Source: a virus. From it: a DNA stretch of 21,097 bases. Made by a program: the position numbers and the translations under genes. Where the stretch lies: positions 1 to 21,097 of the IMG/VR virus record IMGVR_UViG_3300017987_000421. One strand, given 5' to 3'. A model generated the notes under the pieces. That model made no database searches. It was not told the origin of the DNA and worked only from the letters and a program-made list of their open reading frames with translations. Below, piece by piece: positions 6,624 to 12,647 of the stretch. Numbering within the stretch: the stretch's first letter is position 1; each line of letters starts with the position of its first letter.

Positions 6624-7259
6624 GTCGTCATCTCCTTCTTTTCTTCCATTGTTATTGGAATCATTAATTGACATATCTAAAAGTTTATCCATTGACTCTT
6701 TCAAGTTTTCTACCAGTGCAGGTTTTGCTTCTAAGAATCCTGCATCAAGTACAAAGTCGAAACCACTTAAATTAAACTCATCAGGATCGACACTGGGAAG
6801 ACCTTCATGAGTTCCTTTGAACTTTCCTGTTGCTCGTGACGAAGTGTGAAGTTGAACACCTGCACGAGAAAGAGTGTTCAGAATTTTACCAGCAGGTGTG
6901 TCAAGAATTAGTGCTTCGCCATATCCTTGTTTTCCTTTGTCGGTATTTCTCACTTCAAGTTTAGTCATCACATGAGAAACTTTTCCCTCAAGGATTGCTT
7001 GGTCATCAAGCTTTTGTTCGTGAGATATTGTACCTAGCATTCTTCTGCCTTGAAGTTTCTCTTGGATATCTTTTCTACCAAGCTGTTTCTCCCAGACAGT
7101 GTCGGAGTACCATCGTTTGTTTCTTGACTTTCCGTTGGGAACAAAGAACGTACCAGATAGCTTTCCGAGAACATGCTTACCGTCTACCTCACTATTTGAT
7201 GCTTCTTCGATCTTGAATTGCAGTTGCGGATCGAAGACATCATTGGTGAAATTATCCAT
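5901..7259 (-). CDS. Prohead protease (T4 gp21-like) continuous with scaffold
   Basis: The product is 452 residues from ATG 7259, chosen because GGAG lies six bases upstream; an ATG at 7271 is in frame but poorly spaced. Residues about 1-185 form a herpes-fold assembly protease of the T4 gp21 family: RNKRWYSDTVW, the His motif GTISHEQ (His80), then LHTSSRATG with the catalytic Ser at 140 or 141, and DFVLDAGFLEAKPAL. The rest is a charged coiled coil with four 23-residue repeats (280-371), followed by an ELAEEFGVTEDAIREIYAG segment and an S-MFERTAGQNLMESL tail. In T4 the protease and scaffold (gp21, gp22) are separate genes; here they share one frame. The enzyme should degrade the core, trim the capsid protein and cut the leaders of packaged proteins at (L/I)xE sites. 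Confidence 0.85.
   Translation of the reverse strand: MDNFTNDVFDPQLQFKIEEASNSEVDGKHVLGKLSGTFFVPNGKSRNKRWYSDTVWEKQLGRKDIQEKLQGRRMLGTISHEQKLDDQAILEGKVSHVMTKLEVRNTDKGKQGYGEALILDTPAGKILNTLSRAGVQLHTSSRATGKFKGTHEGLPSVDPDEFNLSGFDFVLDAGFLEAKPALVENLKESMDKLLDMSINDSNNNGRKEGDDDMGDKNNSELLESALKENGKMQSDLTAALNENEDLKSKNVELSEQVVVLDETKKKLEEAEKALEAFKPLGTAEEIDEALELAKKEREAFKDLGTAEEIEEALDMGKELIEQYIPLGTPEEIDEALDLTKKIKEEYKDLGTPEEISEAFDLTKKFMEEKNAEKDNKKITELAEEFGVTEDAIREIYAGDEEKVRNFFKDLNESKKYRNKFRKSDNSDDKKEENKKSSMFERTAGQNLMESLS
6147..6422 (-). repeat. Four tandem 69-bp units encoding 23-residue scaffold repeats
   Basis: Each unit encodes LGT-(A/P)-EEIxEAxxxxKK or a close variant, 23 residues long, repeated four times without gaps (69 bp each). 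The protein units are clearly related, while the DNA has drifted, so the duplication is older than the 27-bp array at 4007. Each unit looks like a helix pair, giving a regular rod. Changes in unit number could change scaffold length. Confidence 0.85.
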
Positions 7260-7293
7260 AGAGTTCTCCATTAAATAAATTTGTCCTATATAA

Positions 7294-7317
7294 GAAAAAC
7301 GATTTTAATTTCGTTTT
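7294..7317 (-). terminator. Possible weak terminator before the protease gene
   Basis: On the minus strand AAAACGA and TCGTTTT pair in a 7-bp stem around AATTAAAA, and the right arm ends in a T-run (TCGTTTTTC). The stem is AT-rich and weak. It sits in the 117-bp gap between the 258-residue protein and the protease start, one of the longer gaps between genes here. Confidence 0.35.
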
Positions 7318-7330
7318 CCAACATTTTTTT

Positions 7331-7358
7331 ATTAGAATTTGATGATTGAGACTGTCAG
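7331..7358 (-). promoter_or_regulatory. Possible sigma70-like promoter ahead of protease-scaffold-capsid
   Basis: On the minus strand CTGACA (7353-7358) and TCTAAT (7331-7336) each match five of six bases of the bacterial -35 and -10 boxes, with a 16-base spacer. It lies in the gap before the protease gene. The weak hairpin at 7294-7317 would then be in the 5' leader, which makes the call uncertain. No clear T4-type late promoter was seen in this gap. Confidence 0.25.
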
Positions 7359-7376
7359 ATTCTTGACTAGCTTTTG

Positions 7377-8153
7377 TTATTTTGAATTGCCAGTTTTATG
7401 TAGGTCAATCATAGCCTTTAGATTTTTGAACAAAAACTTGGTGTATTCAGTATGTTCCTCTGTGTATGATTTTTTGGCGAAATCTTTTTTAATTTCTTCC
7501 CAATAGTTTTCCACAATTGCAAAGTCGATTTTCTCATGAAGAGAAATGGAATTGCAAATTGCCTTTTCGCTTACAACTCTACACAAAAACTCTTCGTCTT
7601 CGTCTGTAAAGTCAAAAGATCCTAGCCAAAGTTTCTTCTCAAGTCTTTCAAGAAACGGAAGAAGTTCTTCCATAAACATCCGGTACTCGATCTCTTCAGT
7701 CAGTGGATGATAGAACTCCATCTCAACGAATGCATGAGTCTTGAGTGATGAAAGACCTTGCAGTACTTCAATGACTTCGTGAAGATCACTGTATGATTCA
7801 TTGGCACCTTGTCTCTCTTTGGCTCTTTCCTTTGTCAGACCGAAACCATCTCTATCATAAAGTCTTGTTGCAATGAACCTTCCAAGTGCTCTGTGGAATT
7901 TCTTCCCAGTAGTTGATCTGTGGAATCTTTTGATTCCTTTAAGCATTGCATACCTATCTTTTCTCCACTGTTGTTTTGTTCTCTGGGATCTTCGAAAGTT
8001 TTTAAGTGGAGAGATTAGAGATGATCTTCTCTTCAAAAACTCATCAAGCATTTCTTCATCTGGAGAGAAGTGTTCACTCACTTGATCAATCATGTCTGTG
8101 CGTTCTATTTCCATCAGGAATAGTTTCTTCTCATTGTCATTTGTGAATCTCAT
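7377..8153 (-). CDS. Helical protein of unknown function upstream of the prohead protease
   Basis: The product is 258 residues and I do not recognise it. It is charged and mainly helical: an N-terminal helix (EKKLFLMEIERTDMIDQVS), a very basic stretch around residues 43-95 (LKNFRRSQRTKQQWRKDRYA, then KRFHRSTTGKKFHRALGRF), and a long acidic helical C-terminal part (EELLPFLERLEKKLWLGSFD). A TAGGAG site precedes the ATG. There is no capsid-targeting-like leader. It sits between the second leader cassette and the protease, where T4 keeps small prohead-core genes (67, 68), so a core or assembly role is possible by position. The basic segment could contact DNA or the acidic scaffold. Confidence 0.65.
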   Translation of the reverse strand: MRFTNDNEKKLFLMEIERTDMIDQVSEHFSPDEEMLDEFLKRRSSLISPLKNFRRSQRTKQQWRKDRYAMLKGIKRFHRSTTGKKFHRALGRFIATRLYDRDGFGLTKERAKERQGANESYSDLHEVIEVLQGLSSLKTHAFVEMEFYHPLTEEIEYRMFMEELLPFLERLEKKLWLGSFDFTDEDEEFLCRVVSEKAICNSISLHEKIDFAIVENYWEEIKKDFAKKSYTEEHTEYTKFLFKNLKAMIDLHKTGNSK

Positions 8154-8161
8154 TTGTTCTC

Positions 8162-8383
8162 CTACAATCGTGAGAGTCTTTTTGCCATGTCAAGTAATCG
8201 TCTAGCTTCTGACTCTTGATCGTCTGCTAGCATCAAAGCTTGTGTAATGTAGTTCAATGCTGTGTTTATGTCTTGCTTCTCAACTGGATCGGAATGAGGA
8301 TACTTCGAACCAAGTCTAAAAGACATTCGTGCAAGTTGAACTTTCAAGTTCTTGCTGTTTGATTTTTTCTTTTCTTCTGCCAT
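8162..8383 (-). CDS. Small helical protein of unknown function
   Basis: The product is 73 residues: a basic start (MAEEKKKSNSKNLKVQLARM) followed by two predicted helices (INTALNYITQALMLADD, then ESEARRLLDMAKRLSRL). No leader of the MSKA type is present. GGGAGTGAG lies upstream of the ATG, and its TAG is part of the TAGGAG site of the next gene. It follows directly on the leader-bearing genes. Function unknown; the helical hairpin form suggests a small virion or assembly factor. Confidence 0.6.
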   Translation of the reverse strand: MAEEKKKSNSKNLKVQLARMSFRLGSKYPHSDPVEKQDINTALNYITQALMLADDQESEARRLLDMAKRLSRL

Positions 8384-8386
8384 TGG

Positions 8387-8629
8387 CTAACTCACTCCCA
8401 GTTTAACCATGTTTTTATTCCAAGTCTTTATCAGGTCAGATGCTTTTTCAATATGTCCTTTGGCTAACTTATGAAGGACAGAACTGTCTATTGCATCGAA
8501 AGAATGCATAGCATCATCCAAGTTTTGAATAGCTTTGTTGAGCTTTATTTGATTGCTCTTAATCATATCCCTGTCATGGTCATTGACTTCAATCTTCGCT
8601 TCGTCTAAAATTTCTTTTGCTTTGCTCAT
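8387..8629 (-). CDS. Leader-bearing small helical protein
   Basis: This is an 80-residue product beginning MSKAKEILDEAKIE. The leader holds L-D-E at residue 10 (and K-I-E at 14) as candidate prohead-protease sites. The body is all helix and mildly basic: LNKAIQNLDDAMHSFDAID, then HKLAKGHIEKASDLIKTW. The ATG overlaps the stop of the upstream gene (ATGA), and its ribosome binding site, GGGAG, is part of a CTGGGAGA octamer at 8636. Function of the body unknown; it is inferred to be packaged in the head. Confidence 0.75.
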   Translation of the reverse strand: MSKAKEILDEAKIEVNDHDRDMIKSNQIKLNKAIQNLDDAMHSFDAIDSSVLHKLAKGHIEKASDLIKTWNKNMVKLGVS

Positions 8630-8838
8630 GCTAGTTCTCCCAGACTTACTTCTTCTTTTTTGTTATTCACTGTGACCATCACAAGAATATCTTCGTCGCC
8701 TGTCTTTGGATCGTCAACTGAAATCACAACACCTTCTTGTCCTTTGAATCTAAAGTTATCTTTTTTGAAAGTAACTTTAGTTCCTTTCTTGAGTTGAGAT
8801 GCTTTGATCTCGTTTATTATGTTTTTTGCTTTGTTCAT
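8626..8838 (-). CDS. Leader-bearing small beta-barrel (SH3/KOW-like) protein
   Basis: This is a 70-residue product beginning MNKAKNIINE, a variant of the leader with I-N-E at residue 10. The body, LKKGTKVTFKKDNFRFKGQE followed by GVVISVDD and ILVMVTVNNKKEEVSLGELA, has the strand order of a KOW or SH3-like barrel (L-x-G-x-x-V, then EGVVxSVDD). Such domains often bind nucleic acid or protein. It shares ATGA overlaps on both sides. Both the packaging and the fold are inferred. Confidence 0.7.
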   Translation of the reverse strand: MNKAKNIINEIKASQLKKGTKVTFKKDNFRFKGQEGVVISVDDPKTGDEDILVMVTVNNKKEEVSLGELA

Positions 8839-9056
8839 TTTAAATCCTTTGCTTTTGCAACATACGCATCTAACTCTTTGGCCACTTCTTTTCTTCGCTT
8901 GTTTTGTTCTGGAGTAGGATCTTCATCTCTGGTCATTAGACTCAACATTTCTTTCTTTAGCTCTTCAACTTTTTTCAAATCCTTTCTGTCTAGACCTTTG
9001 AACCTTGGATCTGGTTTCCCTTCAAATAGTACGATTACTTCTTTTGCTTTGCTCAT
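8835..9056 (-). CDS. Leader-bearing small charged helical protein
   Basis: This is a 73-residue product beginning MSKAKEVIVLFE-GKP, one of the cleanest leaders, with L-F-E ending at residue 12. After the candidate site the body is short, charged and helical (LDRKDLKKVEELKKEMLSLM, then KRRKEVAKELDAYVAKAKDL). AGGAG lies six bases upstream. It is the first gene after the hairpin at 9075-9097. Function unknown. Confidence 0.75.
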   Translation of the reverse strand: MSKAKEVIVLFEGKPDPRFKGLDRKDLKKVEELKKEMLSLMTRDEDPTPEQNKRRKEVAKELDAYVAKAKDLK

Positions 9057-9074
9057 TTTTGTCTCCTAGAAATT

Positions 9075-9097
9075 AATTGTCTCACAGTGAGACAATT
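9075..9097. terminator. Perfect hairpin at a gene junction (terminator or attenuator)
   Basis: AATTGTCTC and GAGACAATT form a perfect 9-bp stem around ACAGT, between two leader genes, overlapping the TAA of the upstream one. T-rich sequence follows on both strands but no long T-run on the transcribed side, so it may lower readthrough or guard an mRNA end instead of stopping transcription fully. Confidence 0.45.
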
Positions 9098-9564
9098 TAT
9101 TTTAATTTGGGTAAAACTTCTTTTTGCCAGTAGGATTTCCTACCAATTCTTGTCTTATCTACTTTAAGCTTATCAATTTTCTCACTTCTGCTTTTAGCTT
9201 TGGATACGTCAAATCCTCTATAGTCGCTACCCACCATAAGTTCTTTTTTGTGATAGATCTGTGGTTCATCTTTGGATGCTTCGACTCGAACAACAGTGCC
9301 ATCTTTTTTAACAACTCGTGAATCTCCAACTGTTGGTTCTGGACTTGAATCAAAATCTTTTGAATAGATGAAAGAGAAACTTCCTGCTTCTTTGTCGTAC
9401 TTGACGATAGTATACGAAAAACCATCAAGCTTCTCCTTTGCTTTCTTCAGATCTGACTGGGGAAAGATGCTGTCATAGTTCTTATGTACCCAAGTAGTCG
9501 AACCAATCTTTTTACCTATCGGTTCACTCTCGAATAGACTTATGATTTCTGATGCTGTTGACAT
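9097..9564 (-). CDS. Leader-bearing protein of a phage-wide unknown family
   Basis: The product is 155 residues from ATG 9564, the start with AAGGA six bases upstream (an ATG two codons earlier touches the ribosome site). It begins MSTASEIISLFE-SEP: the leader has ST in place of SK but keeps L-F-E at residue 12. The body runs through IGSTTWVHKNYDSIFPQ, YTIVKYDKEAGSFSFIYS, EPTVGDSRVV, then IYHKKELMVGSDYRGFDVSK and a basic end. This mix, with HK near the start and the IYHKK...GFDV block, resembles a protein type I have seen repeatedly in phage genomes without a known function. Its start overlaps the end of the membrane-protein gene by 25 bases. Confidence 0.75.
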   Translation of the reverse strand: MSTASEIISLFESEPIGKKIGSTTWVHKNYDSIFPQSDLKKAKEKLDGFSYTIVKYDKEAGSFSFIYSKDFDSSPEPTVGDSRVVKKDGTVVRVEASKDEPQIYHKKELMVGSDYRGFDVSKAKSRSEKIDKLKVDKTRIGRKSYWQKEVLPKLK

Positions 9565-9830
9565 GTACATTCCTTACGAGATTCCATCTTCTCAGTGCTG
9601 GCTACTATCTGATTGATTAGCACATCAAGTTTTTTCTTTTCTCTGTCCATAAATTTCATGTGTCTGCAATTAACGATGTCCATAAAGAAGAAAGCTAAAA
9701 CGAAAACCAAATAGGTAGCAGGGGAAAGATACTCACCACGACTAGCGTGAGCAATTCCCATGATGATAAATACGGTAGAAAAGATCCACGTTGAAATTGA
9801 AATGTTTTTTATGTCTTCAAGAGTAATCAT
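9540..9830 (-). CDS. Small membrane protein with two transmembrane helices
   Basis: The product is 96 residues. Two hydrophobic helices are visible, about 13-28 (STWIFSTVFIIMGIA) and 37-54 (PATYLVFVLAFFFMDIV), joined by a short loop, followed by a charged C-terminal tail with a CTC motif (KECTCQQHQKS). TAGGAG lies upstream of the ATG. It has no leader and would sit in the inner membrane with both ends on the same side. The size and two-helix form are compatible with a holin or spanin partner, but no lysis gene is seen nearby, so that is only a possibility. It is out of character in a cassette of soluble, leader-tagged proteins. Confidence 0.65.
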   Translation of the reverse strand: MITLEDIKNISISTWIFSTVFIIMGIAHASRGEYLSPATYLVFVLAFFFMDIVNCRHMKFMDREKKKLDVLINQIVASTEKMESRKECTCQQHQKS

Positions 9831-9838
9831 CTTCTCTC

Positions 9839-10069
9839 CTATAAAAGATTTGCCATCTGTGATGTGAATGCTGATAGGTAAGGAAAGTTTTTTGCTACAT
9901 AGACACTGAGTTCTGCTGCCGTTGTTTTAGTATTGGTTTTCTTTGCCCACTTCTTAAACCCAGAAACAACTTCCTTCAGATCTGGTTTCTTCTTTGCTTT
10001 CAAGAAGACGTTGATCGTTCGTGCTGCTTTATTCATTGGATTTAGTGTGTGCTTTGGATCTGCACTCAT
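9839..10069 (-). CDS. Small basic protein of unknown function
   Basis: The product is 76 residues, starting at the ATG that overlaps the TGA of the upstream gene (ATGA). It is basic and helical (INVFLKAKKKPDLKEVVSG, then FKKWAKKTNTKTTAAELSVY). An internal Met12 begins MNKAARTI, faintly like the MNKAKNII leader at 8838, but it has no ribosome site of its own and I do not count it as a leader. Its TAG lies in the ribosome site of the membrane-protein gene. Function unknown. Confidence 0.6.
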   Translation of the reverse strand: MSADPKHTLNPMNKAARTINVFLKAKKKPDLKEVVSGFKKWAKKTNTKTTAAELSVYVAKNFPYLSAFTSQMANLL

Positions 10070-10785
10070 CGTCTATATTTCCCACCGACTACGTTACGAC
10101 CACCAGAGATTTTCTGCATCTTATTTAGCTTCGGACGTTTTACTGTCTTCGCAATTCGCATCGATCTCTTTCTCTTTCGATTGATCTGACCTTTCTTTGC
10201 TTTTCTCTTTCGTGCTGCTTTTCTAAATCCTGCTTTTTGTTTCGCAGTTAGACGAGCAACTCTTTTTCTTTTGACGATAGGAATTCTGACTCGCTTACCA
10301 CCACGAACCACTGTGACCATTCGTGCTTCGTTCTTTGTTGGATATTCTTTTTCTTCGTAATCAATATCTCCACCTTGAAAGATAGTCATCATGGTTGTCT
10401 TGTTCATCCAAGAAAGATCCATGAGATTTACATAAACACCAAGAGAAGTTTTTATCAGTGGTGGTGCTTGTGGGGATAGATCAACAATGATTGATTCTTC
10501 TTGCTCACCATCTTCTTCTGCATCATGAAGGATCATTGCTTCTGCCGAGTGAGTTTCTTCATCGAAGTAGAAAGCAACTGCCATCTCATCACCTTCAGAG
10601 TCGATGAAATAAACAGTTTGCACACCTTCATAGTCAACTTCAACTTCGTCACATGAAACACCTTCAAGACCAAGTGAGTTAAACTTCTGGTTGAACTGTT
10701 TGACCACCGTACTCGTATTGATGTGAGTTAGAACAGGATCTGACAGTGCCATGATCTGTTCTTTTATCTCTTTAGCTTTTGACAT
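10066..10785 (-). CDS. Leader-bearing protein with histone-like basic C-terminal tail
   Basis: The product is 239 residues beginning MSKAKEIKEQI, with I-K-E at residue 9 as a candidate cleavage site. Residues about 45-105 are acidic (DEVEVDYEG, FIDSEGDEMAVAFYFDEE, DAEEDGEQEE). Residues 161-239 are extremely rich in Arg and Lys (RIPIVKRKRVARLTAKQKAG, then RKAARKRKAKKGQ, NRKRKRSMRIAKTVKRPK). Similar Lys/Arg tails occur in phage proteins thought to contact packaged DNA. With the leader, the simplest reading is an internal head protein whose tail binds genome DNA and whose acidic half shields it before packaging or contacts the scaffold. AAGGAG precedes the ATG. That it binds DNA is inferred from composition. 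Confidence 0.75.
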   Translation of the reverse strand: MSKAKEIKEQIMALSDPVLTHINTSTVVKQFNQKFNSLGLEGVSCDEVEVDYEGVQTVYFIDSEGDEMAVAFYFDEETHSAEAMILHDAEEDGEQEESIIVDLSPQAPPLIKTSLGVYVNLMDLSWMNKTTMMTIFQGGDIDYEEKEYPTKNEARMVTVVRGGKRVRIPIVKRKRVARLTAKQKAGFRKAARKRKAKKGQINRKRKRSMRIAKTVKRPKLNKMQKISGGRNVVGGKYRR

Positions 10786-10786
10786 T

Positions 10787-11023
10787 TCATTTCTCCTTAA
10801 TTACATATTTGCCGAGTTCTTGATCGATGTATTTAAACGTGACGTTGAATCCTTTTTCGTTTGCTTTCTTGGATTCCCCATGAACTTTTCGAATGACAAA
10901 CAGAAGTTCGTTTATAATGATTTGCTTTTCATCATAAGACATAAGCTCATTGTAAGCGTCTTCATCACTGATAGGACTTATCAGATCTGAGTCTAACCCG
11001 AAATGTTCCTTGAATGGATTCAT
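10787..11023 (-). CDS. Small acidic-to-neutral protein of unknown function
   Basis: The product is 78 residues (MNPFKEHFGLDSDLI, then DEKQIIINELLFVIRKVHG and a beta-like end, FNVTFKYIDQELGKYVIKEK). There is no MSKA leader, although its neighbours on both sides have one. The start overlaps the stop of the upstream gene (ATGA) and has only a weak ribosome site, which suggests translational coupling. Not recognised. Confidence 0.55.
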   Translation of the reverse strand: MNPFKEHFGLDSDLISPISDEDAYNELMSYDEKQIIINELLFVIRKVHGESKKANEKGFNVTFKYIDQELGKYVIKEK

Positions 11024-11304
11024 ACATCTTTTGGTTTTCTCTTAGAGTCTTTCACTGCTCTGATCTTCTCAATATTCTTTGCCAACGATAGATTTATTTC
11101 TTTTAGAATTTTTTCATCATCACTGGTTGCAGGACTGGGAGAAGGATGAGAGTAGTTCACCATGTTTGTGAGTTTCTTCTGAGCGTCTTGTATAATATGA
11201 CGTATGTGTCTGCTACCTTGATTTGACTCTACCTCTTTGACCTTAGTTCGAAACTGCTTTCCAGTCTCATTAAGATACTTCTTTATGTCAGTCGCTTTAC
11301 TCAT
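11020..11304 (-). CDS. Leader-bearing basic helical protein
   Basis: This is a 94-residue product beginning MSKATDIKKYLNE-TGK, with L-N-E at residue 13. The body is helical and basic (FRTKVKEVESNQGSRHIRHI, then IQDAQKKLTNMV), broken by a Pro/Ser linker (HPSPSPATSDD), followed by a second helix and a basic end (DSKRKPKDV). GGAG lies eight bases upstream. Function unknown; a small basic internal head protein would suit the leader. Confidence 0.75.
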   Translation of the reverse strand: MSKATDIKKYLNETGKQFRTKVKEVESNQGSRHIRHIIQDAQKKLTNMVNYSHPSPSPATSDDEKILKEINLSLAKNIEKIRAVKDSKRKPKDV

Positions 11305-11305
11305 T

Positions 11306-11620
11306 TTATTTTCTCCAATCCTTATGTGCTAGTTGTTTTCCCTGTTCGTGGTTATATGGATTGTCGAACTTTCTCATAATCTTTCCACGTTTGTTCCGAG
11401 TTGCTTCTTCATGTTTCTTCCCTTGGACTTTCGAGTCAGCACGATTCTTCTGGTAGAACAAATACGAATGAAGGAGCATTGCACTTGTGTGGTCGTCTGT
11501 AGAAAAATTTGAATGCTTCGGGTTATCGAAGTCACTGTAGATTTCTTTCCCACTGTGAGTGTAACCAATTAGCTCACTCTTACCTTCACATAATTTTCTT
11601 AGTTCAGTTGCTTTCGACAT
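11306..11620 (-). CDS. Leader-bearing protein with FSTDDH / LH pattern
   Basis: The product is 104 residues from ATG 11620 (AAGGAG seven bases upstream; the longer frame to 11662 would enter the preceding gene). It begins MSKATELRKLCE-GKS, with L-C-E at residue 12. The body reads YTHSGKEIYSDFDNPKHSNF, then STDDHTSAMLLHSYLF, and a basic, His-rich C-terminus. The combination of T-x-SGK-x-IY, a D-x-P-x-H turn and F-S-x-x-DH followed by an LH helix resembles a small protein type common in phages, with no function I can name. The start overlaps the end of the ribbon-helix-helix-like gene by 17 bases. Confidence 0.75.
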   Translation of the reverse strand: MSKATELRKLCEGKSELIGYTHSGKEIYSDFDNPKHSNFSTDDHTSAMLLHSYLFYQKNRADSKVQGKKHEEATRNKRGKIMRKFDNPYNHEQGKQLAHKDWRK

Positions 11621-11798
11621 TAGACAACTCCTTTTTCTTCCTGCTAAGTCTTGATTTCTCATAATGGATTACTTGTTTTAAAATAGCTTTACGCATGAAC
11701 CCACGCATTGTGAGTCCATGCTCTTTGATTACTCTTTGCATCCTGTCACGAAGTTTGTCAGGAATGTCTGTTGCTACATGTCTTAGGTTTTCGTTCAC
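11604..11798 (-). CDS. Small ribbon-helix-helix-like protein (GTG start)
   Basis: The product is 64 residues. The start is GTG at 11798, overlapping the TGA of the upstream gene (GTGA), with only a weak ribosome site, so coupling is likely. The sequence has the form of an Arc/CopG-type domain: a strand (HVATDIPDK), helix one (LRDRMQRVIKEHG), a turn (LTMRG), and helix two (FMRKAILKQVIHYEK), followed by a basic end. Such proteins are usually dimeric DNA binders and repressors. Ribbon-helix-helix is inferred from pattern and length. It could regulate phage or host genes; the lack of a leader suggests that it acts in the cell, not in the head. Confidence 0.6.
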   Translation of the reverse strand: MNENLRHVATDIPDKLRDRMQRVIKEHGLTMRGFMRKAILKQVIHYEKSRLSRKKKELSNVESN

Positions 11799-12145
11799 TG
11801 AAATTTACTCTTTTGCAGGTCACTGGGAGAGATGATTCCTGCTTTTGCTGCTTTTGTTTTGTTCACTACGTCATTGTATCCTTTGATCAGTTGCTGGTTC
11901 GCAGGATAGGAAAACAAAACATGTTGCACGTTCGGTGCTACAGTCTCTGTCAAGTTGCAATCATCGATTGGTTGAAGATTAATGTTCATCTGCTTGTTCG
12001 GCATCGGTTGAACAATCATTCCCATTACGTTCTTCCAGATAGGATGACCTTTTTCTGTCTTAGAGACTTCACATACCACCTTCAGACCTGAAGACATTGT
12101 GTGGACAAAAATTGTTGGTTCAAAAGTTTTTGCTGTTTCTGTCAT
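11795..12145 (-). CDS. Sm-like fold candidate, similar in pattern to a T4-like phage family
   Basis: The product is 116 residues from ATG 12145, set by AAGGAG nine bases upstream (the frame stays open to 12229 but lacks a site there). The sequence follows a strand pattern with FVHTMSSGLKVVCEVSK, a loop, NVMGMIVQPMP, a short NINLQPIDD strand, VQHVLFSYPANQQLI, then a helix with GYNDVVNKTKAAKAG and IISPSD. A small beta protein with a SGxxVxCEV strand and a final YPxNxxLIxxYN helix recalls a conserved unknown family in T4-like cyanophages with an Sm-like look. I offer that as a resemblance from memory only. It has no leader, unlike the genes around it. Confidence 0.6.
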   Translation of the reverse strand: MTETAKTFEPTIFVHTMSSGLKVVCEVSKTEKGHPIWKNVMGMIVQPMPNKQMNINLQPIDDCNLTETVAPNVQHVLFSYPANQQLIKGYNDVVNKTKAAKAGIISPSDLQKSKFQ

Positions 12146-12170
12146 GAGTTTTTTCTCCTTTGAAATTAGA

Positions 12171-12647
12171 TTAACTCTTCTTGATTTTATAGATCTCGAA
12201 ACCGTTTTCCTTGTGAAGAGATTCGGCACCGAGTGTTACATTTCTTTGATATGTTCCCTTAGAGGTTTCACCTTGCTTCTCAATGTCTCGTCTGACCACG
12301 ATAAACGCTTCACCACCGGACTTTAACTTCTTCCTGATTCCTGACATCACCGAAGCTTCCTTCTCTTTAGGGAGAGTGTTTAAGACATACTGACACAGTA
12401 TCTTGTCGTAGGTCTTCTCTGGCATCTCTGGGAAGGTAGCAGGATCATATTTATCCCAGCCATTTTTATTAGCGTCAGATCCTTTTCCACAACCGTAGTC
12501 AAGAGTGTTTCCACCTTTTGAGAGATGACCATTTTCTTTTAACCATCTCACTGGTGCTGATTCTGTGGATCTTGAGATAGCAGTCTTAGCAGACTTGTCT
12601 TCATCTGCACCTTCGATGATTGAAATTATTTCTCTTGCTTTACTCAT
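12171..12647 (-). CDS. Leader-bearing SAM-dependent methyltransferase-like protein
   Basis: The product is 158 residues beginning MSKAREIISIIE-GAD, with I-I-E at residue 12 as the candidate cleavage site. The body is a short class I methyltransferase: motif I LDYGCGKG (49-56), a motif II-like acidic YDPA (67-70), motif IV region YDKILCQYVLNTLP (80-93), and LKSGGEAFIVVRRD (108-121). It is short for the fold but holds all the SAM-binding elements. What it methylates is not visible; the D-x-GCG-K-G-D and QYVLN blocks recall methyltransferases near DNA-modification systems. An enzyme carrying the leader would be carried in the virion and injected with the DNA. AGGAG lies ten bases upstream. Confidence 0.8.
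   Translation of the reverse strand: MSKAREIISIIEGADEDKSAKTAISRSTESAPVRWLKENGHLSKGGNTLDYGCGKGSDANKNGWDKYDPATFPEMPEKTYDKILCQYVLNTLPKEKEASVMSGIRKKLKSGGEAFIVVRRDIEKQGETSKGTYQRNVTLGAESLHKENGFEIYKIKKS

Noticed and set aside
6097-6810. Long open frame on the + strand opposite the scaffold
   Set aside because: It is a Ser-rich mirror of the K/E-rich scaffold codons and lacks a ribosome site; the minus-strand gene explains it.
10003-10036. Internal start MNKAARTI as a further leader
   Set aside because: No ribosome site is present, and the expected hydrophobic-x-E end is missing at the right distance; the ATGA-coupled start at 10069 is better.
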